This document shows, in pieces, positions 1 to 6,584 of a stretch of 7,335 bases of DNA. How positions within the stretch are numbered: the first letter of the stretch is position 1; each line of letters opens with the position of its first letter. The notes under the pieces are model-generated. The model was not told the origin of the DNA. It saw only the letters and a list, made by a program, of their open reading frames with translations, and ran no database searches. Both the position numbers and the translations under genes were made by a program. This DNA comes from an uncultured Lachnospiraceae bacterium (GTDB lineage: Bacteria; Bacillota; Clostridia; Lachnospirales; Lachnospiraceae), in the NCBI GenBank assembly GCA_910586605.1, contig CAJUJR010000109.1, forward strand, positions 1 through 7,335, given 5' to 3'.

Positions 1-4
1 AGGG

Positions 5-54
5 GGAAGATATTTTTTATTGAGATTTAGCTACGATTGGCTGTGAATAGTAAC
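5..54 (-). repeat. Left copy of a 50-bp inverted repeat shared with the other window end
   Basis: Read on the minus strand, this block matches 7286-7335 read on the plus strand at 46 of 50 positions, without gaps. The mismatches are at 11, 27, 28 and 29, and bases 30-54 are an exact 25-bp match. Homology stops sharply on the inner side at base 54/55. On the outer side it runs to within four bases of the window edge, so the real repeat may extend further. In the frame used by the right-hand copy, this one reads YYSQPIVAKSQ and then a stop (TAA, plus-strand 19-17). No ribosome binding site or ATG is evident on its inner side. It could be the end of a multicopy mobile element or a truncated paralogue of the small ORF at the right end. 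Confidence 0.9.
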
Positions 55-94
55 ACTCTAATCTGTAATGGTAAAAATAAAATACTGTAATATC

Positions 95-123
95 TTGTGA
101 AAAAATGCTAAAGGGGGTATAAT
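95..123 (+). promoter_or_regulatory. Sigma-A-type promoter of the four-gene operon
   Basis: The -35 element TTGTGA (95-100) is followed by a 17-bp spacer and a perfect -10 element TATAAT (118-123). This predicts a start near 130 and a leader of about 40 nt ahead of the first gene. No other promoter of this quality is visible before the terminator near 5000, so it probably drives the whole block. This is a reading of consensus motifs only. Confidence 0.75.
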
Positions 124-172
124 ATAATAAATATCCGGAGCGAATTTATACCGGCAGGAAGGTGGAATTATT

Positions 173-781
173 ATGCAGAAAGTGATAACGATTGGGAGGC
201 AGTATGGCAGCGGTGGACGTGAGATAGGAGAAAAGCTGGCAAAGAGGTATGACATCCCGTTTTATGACAATGAATTAATCACACGTGCGGCCAAAGAGAG
301 CGGTTTTGCAGAGGAAACCTTTGAAAGAGCGGAGGATAAGGCAACAAACAGTTTATTGTATTCCCTCGCGATGGGGATTAATGTATATGGAAACCAGGAT
401 TTTGGTTTTTCCGGGCTGTCGCTTGATGACAGGATTTTTCTGGCGCAGTCAGATGTAATCCGGAAGGTTGCGGAAGAAGGGCCATGCGTTATTGTCGGCC
501 GTTGTGCAGATTATGTTTTGAGGGAACGGAACAATGTGTTTAACATATTTGTCCGTGCTTCTATGGATTACCGGCTGGGGCGTGCAATACATAATTATGG
601 CGTAAATGAAAAAAAGGCGGCGGAAATTATTTTAAAAAATGATAAACGCCGTGGCAATTATTACAGTTACCATGTAGGGGAGAAATGGACAAATCTGAAC
701 AATTATGATTTGGTAATCTGTAGTGATATAATGGGGATTGATCGTACAGTTGAGTGCATCTGCACGTACCTCGGAAAATAA
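173..781 (+). CDS. Cytidylate kinase-like family protein (Cytidylate_kin2 type)
   Basis: This 202-residue protein resembles the cytidylate kinase-like P-loop family, cousins of Cmk that are common in clostridia. The N-terminus has strand-plus-loop VITIGRQYGSGGREIG (residues 4-19). In this subfamily the loop is GSGGR rather than the canonical GKS/T, so the usual Walker lysine is not present. The core continues with YDNELI (31-36), VIVGRCADYVL (106-116) and a lid-like arginine cluster NDKRRGNYY (156-164), ending in a YDLVICSD strand (178-185). Length is normal for the family. The start is supported by the purine-rich site AGGAAGGTGG (156-165) seven bases before the ATG. It is the first gene after the promoter, 24 nt ahead of the Sir2-like gene. 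A nucleoside monophosphate kinase fold is likely. The true substrate is not known to me and CMP kinase activity should not be assumed. Confidence 0.85.
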   Translation: MQKVITIGRQYGSGGREIGEKLAKRYDIPFYDNELITRAAKESGFAEETFERAEDKATNSLLYSLAMGINVYGNQDFGFSGLSLDDRIFLAQSDVIRKVAEEGPCVIVGRCADYVLRERNNVFNIFVRASMDYRLGRAIHNYGVNEKKAAEIILKNDKRRGNYYSYHVGEKWTNLNNYDLVICSDIMGIDRTVECICTYLGK

Positions 782-805
782 GACAGGCAGGCAGGGGGTG
801 CTGTT

Positions 806-1540
806 ATGAATCAGGTTATGGATAAAATCAGAGAAGTTTTGCGTAGTAACCAGAATATTGTGCTGGTAAGCGGCAGTGAGGCAATGAGGGAAACAGGGCT
901 GAATGGGATACGTGCGGAACATATTGCGTATGATATTGAGGAACAGTATGGGTATGACAGTGATGAGATTGTGTCATCTTTGTTTTTAACCCGTCAGGCA
1001 GATAAGTTTTATGATTTTTATAAAAACATTATTCTCAATAAAATAGACGTTGAACTTACTGAAGTGTTTAAGACAGCCGCAAGGATGGAACAGGAAGGAA
1101 GGCTGAGCGCAATCGTTACCAGAATGGTTTATGGTCTGTACCAAAGGGCAGGCTGTAAAAATGTTGTGGAATTGTATGGTTCTGCAGAAGAAAACCGATG
1201 TCCGGAATGTGGCAGGATTTATGGTTCCCGCTACATTAAAGAAGCGAAGGGGGTTCCGCTGTGTCAGGACTGCGGGGTGATTTTGCGCCCGGGCTTTTCC
1301 CTTTATGGTGAGATGATTGACAATGGCCGGCTTACAAAGGCATACAATGCAATTGAGTATGCAAATGTACTGCTGGTAGTGGGGACTTCCTTAAATTCCC
1401 AGACCTGGGCAAATATGCTGCGTTATTATGAAGGGGATAAGCTGATTTTAATAAATACTCAGGAAGCAAGCGGTGATGAAAGGGCGAACTACCGCGTATA
1501 TGGAAACCTTTCAGAAATATTTGAATATATTACTGCATAA
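806..1540 (+). CDS. Sir2-fold protein with degenerate active site (probable pseudo-sirtuin)
   Basis: This 244-residue protein aligns without gaps to sirtuin core motifs, but the catalytic residues are replaced. The NAD-binding GAGIS loop reads GSEAM (23-27) and PDFR reads NGIR (33-36). TQNID reads TRMVY (105-109), losing the conserved Asn and Asp. The catalytic HG reads YG (Tyr124-Gly125, in VVELYGSA). The structural parts survive: a zinc-binding pair CPEC (132-135) and CQDC (153-156), LRPGFSLYGE (160-169, compare LRPxVVxFGE), GTSL (193-196) and INTQE (216-220). Cytoplasmic, with no signal peptide. The start follows AGGGGG (793-798) by seven bases; a second in-frame ATG lies at 818. It sits 24 nt after the kinase-like gene and 45 nt before gltX. 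The fold is well supported. Deacetylase activity is doubtful, and a binding or regulatory role is inference. Confidence 0.85.
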   Translation: MNQVMDKIREVLRSNQNIVLVSGSEAMRETGLNGIRAEHIAYDIEEQYGYDSDEIVSSLFLTRQADKFYDFYKNIILNKIDVELTEVFKTAARMEQEGRLSAIVTRMVYGLYQRAGCKNVVELYGSAEENRCPECGRIYGSRYIKEAKGVPLCQDCGVILRPGFSLYGEMIDNGRLTKAYNAIEYANVLLVVGTSLNSQTWANMLRYYEGDKLILINTQEASGDERANYRVYGNLSEIFEYITA

Positions 1541-1575
1541 GTTACCAAAATAGTAACAATCTGCGAAATCGTTTT

Positions 1576-1580
1576 GGAGG
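1576..1580 (+). promoter_or_regulatory. Ribosome binding site fixing the gltX start at 1586
   Basis: GGAGG lies five bases before the ATG at 1586. The longer in-frame reading begins with a TTG at 1574 that overlaps this site, and it adds only four residues (MEEK) upstream of the usual family N-terminus. The ATG at 1586 is therefore the preferred start. Confidence 0.8.
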
Positions 1581-1585
1581 AAAAA

Positions 1586-3049
1586 ATGGGTAAAATCAGG
1601 ACAAGATTTGCGCCAAGCCCTACAGGGAAAATGCATGTAGGGAATTTGAGGACGGCGCTGTATGAGTATCTAATTGCAAAACATGATAATGGGACATTTG
1701 TCCTAAGGATTGAAGATACAGACCAAGAGCGGTTTGTGCCAGAGGCGCTTGACATTATTTATAATACAATGAAGCTGACCGGACTAAACCATGATGAAGG
1801 GCCGGACAAAGATGGTGGGTATGGGCCTTATGTACAGAGTGAACGTATGAAAAGCGGGATGTATCTGGAACATGCAAAAGAGTTGGTAGAAAAAGGGGAA
1901 GCATATTACTGTTTCTGCACGAAAGAGCGTCTAGAAAATCTCCGGGCATCTAGTACTACTGGGGATGGCAAAGAAATTGCGAAATATGATAAGCATTGCC
2001 TTGGCCTTTCTAAAGAAGAGGCAGAAGCAAACCTAAAGGCAGGAGTCCCTTATGTAATCCGGCAGAATAACCCGGAAAGCGGCACTACAACGTTCCATGA
2101 TGCAATTTATGGAGACATTACAGTTGAAAATGAAGAACTTGACGATATGGTCCTGATTAAGGCAGATGGTTATCCAACCTATAATTTTGCCAATGTTGTG
2201 GATGACCACTTGATGGGGATTACCCATGTGGTTCGTGGAAATGAATACCTGTCATCTGCCCCGAAGTATAACCGCCTTTATGAGGCGTTTGGCTGGGAGG
2301 TGCCGGAATATGTGCATTGCCCAATTATTACAGATGAAAACCATAAAAAACTTGCCAAAAGAAGCGGCCATGCGTCTGTGGAAGATTTGCTGGAGCAGGG
2401 ATTTTTGCCTGAGACCATTGTCAATTTTGTGGCTTTGCTTGGATGGAGCCCAAGTGAGGACAGGGAGATTTATTCTTTAAAGGAATTAGAGGAAGTATTT
2501 GATTATCGCCATATTAGCAAATCACCTGCGGTTTTTGATATTACAAAGGCAAAATGGATGAATGGCGAATACATTAAGGCAATGGATATGGAAAGCTTTT
2601 TGGAATATGCTCTTCCAGTAATCCGTGAGGCAGTGACAAAGGACTATGATTTAGAAAAGATTGCGGAACTTGTAAAAACCAGGATTGAGGTGTTTCCTGA
2701 TATTAAGGAAAAAATTGACTTTTTTGATGAGCTTCCAGAGTATGATATTGCAATGTATACCCATAAAAAAATGAAGACCAATAGTGAAAATTCATTGGAG
2801 GTATTAAAGGAAATGCTTCCGCTCCTGGAGGCGCAGGAAGATTATTCCATAGCAGGGATAGAAGCGCTTTGCAAGGAGTATATTGCAAAGAAAGAGTTGA
2901 AAAACGGAAGGGTACTTTGGCCGCTCCGTACGGCAGTTTCTGGCAAACAGATGACACCGGGGGGCGCATATGAGATAATGGAAATTTTAGGGAAAGAAGA
3001 ATCCCTTGCGCGTATCCGGAAAGGAATTGAACTGCTGGAAAATGCCTGA
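1586..3049 (+). CDS. gltX: Glutamyl-tRNA synthetase
   Basis: This cytoplasmic class I aminoacyl-tRNA synthetase charges tRNA-Glu with glutamate using ATP. It is 487 residues, the normal bacterial length. The N-terminal signature KIRTRFAPSPTG (3-14) leads into the HIGH-equivalent HVGN (17-20). LRIEDTDQER follows. The KMSKS loop is KLAKR (255-259). A likely zinc site is formed by Cys109, Cys111 and the cluster Tyr134/His137/Cys138 (spacing C-x-C, then YDKHC). The C-terminal third is the anticodon-binding helical region, ending in PLRTAVSGKQMTPGG and a final helix. It is third in the operon, 45 nt after the Sir2-like gene and 17 nt before the helicase. The short upstream gap leaves no room for a T-box leader, so it is expected to be expressed from the upstream promoter. 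Whether it also mischarges tRNA-Gln, as in many Firmicutes that use GatCAB, cannot be told from this sequence. Confidence 0.97.
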   Translation: MGKIRTRFAPSPTGKMHVGNLRTALYEYLIAKHDNGTFVLRIEDTDQERFVPEALDIIYNTMKLTGLNHDEGPDKDGGYGPYVQSERMKSGMYLEHAKELVEKGEAYYCFCTKERLENLRASSTTGDGKEIAKYDKHCLGLSKEEAEANLKAGVPYVIRQNNPESGTTTFHDAIYGDITVENEELDDMVLIKADGYPTYNFANVVDDHLMGITHVVRGNEYLSSAPKYNRLYEAFGWEVPEYVHCPIITDENHKKLAKRSGHASVEDLLEQGFLPETIVNFVALLGWSPSEDREIYSLKELEEVFDYRHISKSPAVFDITKAKWMNGEYIKAMDMESFLEYALPVIREAVTKDYDLEKIAELVKTRIEVFPDIKEKIDFFDELPEYDIAMYTHKKMKTNSENSLEVLKEMLPLLEAQEDYSIAGIEALCKEYIAKKELKNGRVLWPLRTAVSGKQMTPGGAYEIMEILGKEESLARIRKGIELLENA

Positions 3050-3066
3050 AAAGGAGAAGTATTGTT

Positions 3067-4953
3067 GTGGCACAGATTTTAAATGACGCACAAAGCAAAG
3101 CGGTCTCTCACTTTGAGGGGCCTATGCTTGTCCTGGCGGGGCCAGGCAGCGGCAAAACACGCGTTATTACAGAGCGGATTCGTTACTTGGTGCAGGAAAA
3201 GGGTGTATATCCTGCCAGTATTCTTGTGATTACTTTTACCCGGGCGTCTGCAATGGAAATGAAGCAGCGGTACCAGGGTCTGTCATCCGGCCATTCGGGC
3301 GGAGTCCATTTTGGCACATTTCATGCCATATTTTTTATGATATTAAAACATGCCTATCATTTTACAGCAGATAATATTATCAGGGATGAAGTCCGTTATG
3401 AAATATTGAGGCGCATTATCAGCGAAACAGACTTAGAAATTCAGGATGAACGGGAGTTTTTAGGGGATTTGGAGGCGGAAATCAGCCGTGTGAAGGGAAG
3501 CAGGATTGAGCTTTCCAATTATTATTCCCCGCTTTGTGCTAATGAGGTGTTCCAGGAAATGTTTCGGAAGTACCAAAAGGCGCTGGAGCAGAAACGTTTG
3601 ATAGATTTTGACGATATGCTGGTTTATTGCTATGAGCTTCTTTCTGAACGCCCAGATATCTGTAAAATCTGGCAGCAGCAGTTCCCATATATTTTGATTG
3701 ATGAGTTTCAGGATATTTCCCGTGTTCAATATGACATTGTGCGGCTGCTTGGCGAGCCAAACCACAATATATTCGTTGTGGGGGACGACGACCAGTCTAT
3801 TTATGGGTTCCGCGGCGCAAAGCCTGAGATGATGAAACAGTTTTTAAAAGATTATCCGGAAGCGGAGCAGTGCCTGCTTGGGGTAAATTATCGGTGTGCC
3901 TCACCAATTGTTGAGGCGGCTGGCAAGGTTATTGCCAAAAATAGGAACAGGATGCCTAAAAAAATTTCTGCAGCAAAGGGAAGAAAAACAGCCACCAATA
4001 GCAAATATAATTCTGAAGCGCTTGAAATCAGGGAATTTGCACAGCTTTCGGAGGAGAATGATACAATCCGTGAAAAGATAATGGAATACCGCAGCCGGGG
4101 GATTCCATACCAGGAGATGGCGGTTCTTTTTCGGACAAATACGCAGGCGCGTTCTTTAAGTTCAAAGCTGATGGAGTTCAATATTCCATTTATTATGAAA
4201 GAACGGCTGCCAAACCTTTATGAACATTGGATTGTACAGGATATATTGACATATGTGCGCATAGCACAGGGGAACAGGGAACGTGGGCAGGTGCTTCGGG
4301 TTATTAACCGCCCGAAGCGCTATGTCCATCGGAATGCATTTACAGAGCCTTATGTGGATTTTGAGGAACTGAAAAGTTTTTATGAAGATAAGGACTGGAT
4401 GTTAGGCAGGCTGGAACAGCTTCAGTATGATTTGTCCATGCTTGCAAAAATGAAGCCGTATGCAGCAGTAAACTTTATACGGCGCGGTATTGGTTACGAT
4501 GAATACATAAGGGAATATGCGGATTATCGTGGAATCCGGGCAGATGACATGATGGAAATTTTGGACGAGCTTTTGGAAGAGGCAAAGGGGCAGGATTCCT
4601 TTGACACGTGGTTTGATTATATGCAGGCTTATAAAGAAGAATTAAAAGAGCAGGCAAAAAAGAGTTATGGGCAGCAGGGAAAGGGAGAAAACGACTCCGT
4701 GATGCTGATGACGATGCATGGTGCAAAAGGGCTGGAGTTTGAGTGTGTTTTTATCCCGGATGCCAATGAAGGGATTACGCCGCATAGTAAATCTGTCCTG
4801 AATGCAGATATGGAGGAAGAACGCCGGATGTTTTATGTGGCAATGACAAGGGCAAAAGAGCATCTTCATATCTATTACCTGAAAGAGCGGTTTCATAAGG
4901 AAGTGGATGTTTCCAGGTTTGTCAGTGAAATAATGGAGAGGAAGGCAGAATAA
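3067..4953 (+). CDS. UvrD/PcrA-like superfamily 1A ATP-dependent DNA helicase (compact)
   Basis: A 3'-5' type DNA helicase/translocase of the UvrD-Rep-PcrA group, expected to act in DNA repair or replication restart. All ATPase motifs are present: Q-motif LNDAQ (5-9), Walker A AGPGSGKT (24-31), motif Ia VITFTRASAMEMKQR, motif II DEFQD (212-216), motif III GDDDQSIYGFRGA (239-251), motif IV LGVNYRC, motif V MLMTMHGAKGLEFE (546-559) and motif VI FYVAMTRAKEHLHIYY (589-604). At 628 residues it is about 100 shorter than typical PcrA/UvrD and stops soon after motif VI, so it lacks the usual C-terminal extension. No nuclease domain is seen. The start is GTG: AAGGAG (3051-3056) lies ten bases upstream, and the next in-frame ATG (residue 20) would remove the Q-motif. 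It is the last gene of the operon, 17 nt after gltX. Confidence 0.93.
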   Translation: MAQILNDAQSKAVSHFEGPMLVLAGPGSGKTRVITERIRYLVQEKGVYPASILVITFTRASAMEMKQRYQGLSSGHSGGVHFGTFHAIFFMILKHAYHFTADNIIRDEVRYEILRRIISETDLEIQDEREFLGDLEAEISRVKGSRIELSNYYSPLCANEVFQEMFRKYQKALEQKRLIDFDDMLVYCYELLSERPDICKIWQQQFPYILIDEFQDISRVQYDIVRLLGEPNHNIFVVGDDDQSIYGFRGAKPEMMKQFLKDYPEAEQCLLGVNYRCASPIVEAAGKVIAKNRNRMPKKISAAKGRKTATNSKYNSEALEIREFAQLSEENDTIREKIMEYRSRGIPYQEMAVLFRTNTQARSLSSKLMEFNIPFIMKERLPNLYEHWIVQDILTYVRIAQGNRERGQVLRVINRPKRYVHRNAFTEPYVDFEELKSFYEDKDWMLGRLEQLQYDLSMLAKMKPYAAVNFIRRGIGYDEYIREYADYRGIRADDMMEILDELLEEAKGQDSFDTWFDYMQAYKEELKEQAKKSYGQQGKGENDSVMLMTMHGAKGLEFECVFIPDANEGITPHSKSVLNADMEEERRMFYVAMTRAKEHLHIYYLKERFHKEVDVSRFVSEIMERKAE

Positions 4954-4991
4954 CAGAAGCTTTTTAGCGTTTTGTACATTTTTGCATTTAT

Positions 4992-5017
4992 ACAGGGAGG
5001 CAGCAATGTCTCCCTGT
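4992..5017. terminator. Hairpin terminator between convergent genes
   Basis: ACAGGGAG (4992-4999) pairs perfectly with CTCCCTGT (5010-5017) around a 10-nt loop. On the plus strand a T-rich stretch follows a few bases later (5026-5029 and on). On the minus strand only an AT-rich stretch follows. It lies 38 nt after the helicase stop and its outer base touches the stop codon of the minus-strand gene, so it may serve both directions. The T-run is not immediately adjacent, which weakens the call. Confidence 0.6.
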
Positions 5018-5331
5018 TAGGGTTCTTTTGTTACTTTTCGGTATTCTGCAGGGCTTTGGCTGACATATTTTTTAAATTTTGTATGGAAATAATCAACGTT
5101 CCGGTAACCAACTTTTTCGGAAATTTCATAGACTTTTAAATCTGTCTGCGCCAGCAGCTTTTTTGACTCGTTAATGCGGACCAGGTCGACAAACATATTA
5201 AAGCCCATGCCAACTTTTTTGTTAAAAATTTTGCCAAGGTAGGAACTGTTATAGCCAAAAAGAGGCGCAATTGTTTCCAGCTTAATATTGTCCATGTAAT
5301 TATGTTTAATATAGTGGATAATATCATCCAT
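5017..5331 (-). CDS. AraC-type DNA-binding domain, separated C-terminal part of a YesN-like response regulator
   Basis: A 104-residue ORF containing a complete AraC/XylS double helix-turn-helix. The first HTH lies around IKLETIAPLFGYNSSYLGKIF (about 16-36) and the second around LKVYEISEKVGYRNVDYFHTKFKKY (about 65-89), followed by the family ending SPAEYRK (93-99). It has no receiver domain of its own. Its ATG overlaps the stop codon of the upstream receiver ORF as TAATG, in the -1 frame. Reading upstream in the same frame gives SSSSV directly before MDD, which looks like an inter-domain linker, and the frame stays open back to a stop at 5385-5383. This suggests that the two ORFs were once one gene. 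No good ribosome binding site precedes the ATG, so any translation would rely on coupled reinitiation. It could be a working separate domain or the remnant of a pseudogene. Confidence 0.8.
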   Translation of the reverse strand: MDDIIHYIKHNYMDNIKLETIAPLFGYNSSYLGKIFNKKVGMGFNMFVDLVRINESKKLLAQTDLKVYEISEKVGYRNVDYFHTKFKKYVSQSPAEYRKVTKEP

Positions 5332-6455
5332 TACACTACTGCTGGAAGGCTTTCGTTGTGGTATAGATGCGCCAGCCTTTCTTTAATGGAAAGATATAGG
5401 TCTGTCAAATAAAGCTTGATTTTCGGGATATCCTCTGCGGCATAGTAGAGGTTGTTTTCCAGTTCATTTAAAACTTCTGCCATTTGGTTGCGCTTAGCAG
5501 CCTGGATAATGCCTATTAGGCGTTCGCGGTAATCCTGTAATTTTTGGGCGGTTAATTCATATGTACCATGCTTTAAAAGGTCAGGAAGCTGGTCATAGCC
5601 AATGGTGTGCTGGCGGTGTTCGCAGAAAAAGCGGCGCTGTAGCAGGCGTAGGGCTTCCTGGTAGGAGATATGGATGTCATCTGGGGTATTTACTATGCAC
5701 CCATAGGTAATAAATAGGGAATCCAGGGGGGAATTCGCCTGTGGTTTTTGTTCCTTTTCATAATGTGCAAGGAATTCCTGGAATTTATTTAATATAAAGT
5801 TTCCTTTTAAAAGGAGGATTTCATTATTCTCTTTTGAAATGCTCTCATAGGAACTGTTTTCTTCATTTGCCACTTTTAATAAATCGGAAAACCGGTAGCA
5901 AGCGGAGTCAGAATGGCGGCTGTATTTTTCATAGATTACAACCTGGTATTCCTCAGCATATAAGCCCATCTCAGTAAGTTCAGCTTGCCCAAGGCCAGAG
6001 TTGCCCTCTAAAATATCAAATAAAATACTGTCGCGTGCTTTTGCAAAGTAATGCGCCATCACCTCCTGGTGGCGCGTTTCTTTTTCAAGGTTTTTCCCGA
6101 TTTTTTGTATGGTTTTTGCCAATTCCTCTTCATCTATCGGCTTTGTCAGATAATATTCCACATTGTAGCGGATTGCTTCCTGGGCATATTTAAAATCAGA
6201 AAAACCGCTTAATATAATAATTTTTCCCTGATACCCCTGTTTGCGGGCCTGTTCTGCAACTTCTAACCCAGAGAGTTTTGGAATCCTGATATCTAACATG
6301 ACAACGTCCGGTTTTTTCTGCAAAATAAAATCGAGGGCGTCCTTGCCGTTTGAGGCTTCCCCAATGATTTCAAACCCAAATTCATTCCATTCAATAATAC
6401 ACTTCAGGCCCTGACGGATAATTAATTCGTCATCTACTATTAATACAGTATTCAT
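5331..6455 (-). CDS. YesN-like response regulator, receiver and middle region, lacking its HTH because of a frame disruption
   Basis: This 374-residue ORF begins with a full CheY-like receiver: acidic pair Asp8-Asp9, phosphoacceptor Asp55 in VVMLDIRIPKLSG, switch Ser83 in IILSGFSDF and Lys105 in LTKP. A long helical middle region follows, as in YesN/AraC regulators that pair with YesM-type sensor kinases. The ORF stops in a linker (LYHNESLPAVV), and the AraC domain continues in another frame at 5331. The two parts sum to 478 residues, shorter than the roughly 510-540 I expect for such proteins. The start is supported by TGAGGT (6466-6461) five bases before the ATG. No sensor kinase gene lies in the window. 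The receiver is intact in sequence. Whether the product is functional is uncertain. Confidence 0.85.
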   Translation of the reverse strand: MNTVLIVDDELIIRQGLKCIIEWNEFGFEIIGEASNGKDALDFILQKKPDVVMLDIRIPKLSGLEVAEQARKQGYQGKIIILSGFSDFKYAQEAIRYNVEYYLTKPIDEEELAKTIQKIGKNLEKETRHQEVMAHYFAKARDSILFDILEGNSGLGQAELTEMGLYAEEYQVVIYEKYSRHSDSACYRFSDLLKVANEENSSYESISKENNEILLLKGNFILNKFQEFLAHYEKEQKPQANSPLDSLFITYGCIVNTPDDIHISYQEALRLLQRRFFCEHRQHTIGYDQLPDLLKHGTYELTAQKLQDYRERLIGIIQAAKRNQMAEVLNELENNLYYAAEDIPKIKLYLTDLYLSIKERLAHLYHNESLPAVV

Positions 6456-6506
6456 AAGTTACCTCATTTGCAGTTTTGCCGTTTGCCGTTTCATCCGTTC
6501 TAAATG

Positions 6507-6534
6507 TTAACTATTTTTCATATTTTATTATAAC
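6507..6534 (+). promoter_or_regulatory. Possible plus-strand promoter upstream of spmB
   Basis: TTAACT (6507-6512), a 16-bp spacer and TATAAC (6529-6534) give a weak sigma-A-like match whose -10 overlaps that of the divergent promoter. In Bacillus subtilis the spmAB genes are under mother-cell sporulation control, so a sigma-E type promoter is equally possible. I cannot identify one with confidence in this AT-rich stretch. Confidence 0.3.
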
Positions 6535-6555
6535 GAAAAATGCTAATTTTCGCAA
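6527..6555 (-). promoter_or_regulatory. Promoter for the response regulator gene
   Basis: On the minus strand TTGCGA (6555-6550) is followed by a 17-bp spacer and a perfect TATAAT (6532-6527). This predicts a start near 6520 and a leader of about 65 nt. A short inverted repeat, CGAAAA (6534-6539) with TTTTCG (6547-6552), overlaps the spacer and -35 element and could be an operator, but the stem is only 6 bp. Confidence 0.65.
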
Positions 6556-6584
6556 TAATTGGATTGCAGCAGAAATGAGGGGTT

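Noticed and set aside
58..255. 65-codon minus-strand ORF across the operon promoter
   Set aside because: It overlaps the promoter and the start of the kinase-like gene, its composition is low-complexity and hydrophobic, and no start signal is seen.
1541..1557. GTTAC/GTAAC inverted repeat between the Sir2-like gene and gltX as a terminator or T-box
   Set aside because: The stem is only 5 bp with no T-run, and the 45-nt gap is far too short for a T-box leader.
2703..3098. 131-codon minus-strand ORF opposite the end of gltX
   Set aside because: It lies antisense to well-supported gltX coding sequence and has no recognisable domain or ribosome binding site. The other antisense ORFs over gltX and the helicase were dismissed for the same reasons.
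806..4953. Sir2-like gene plus helicase as an anti-phage defence system
   Set aside because: Sir2-containing defence systems rely on NADase activity, but here the NAD-binding and catalytic residues are lost. The helicase is an ordinary UvrD-type rather than HerA-like, and gltX sits between them in one operon.
5331..5385. Programmed -1 frameshift joining the two response regulator ORFs
   Set aside because: No X-XXY-YYZ slippery heptamer in the receiver frame and no clear downstream hairpin are visible in the overlap. A mutation or stop/start coupling fits better.
6478..6491. Tandem GCCGTTT repeat in the response regulator leader
   Set aside because: Two copies of 7 bp are too few and short to claim a regulatory or repeat element.
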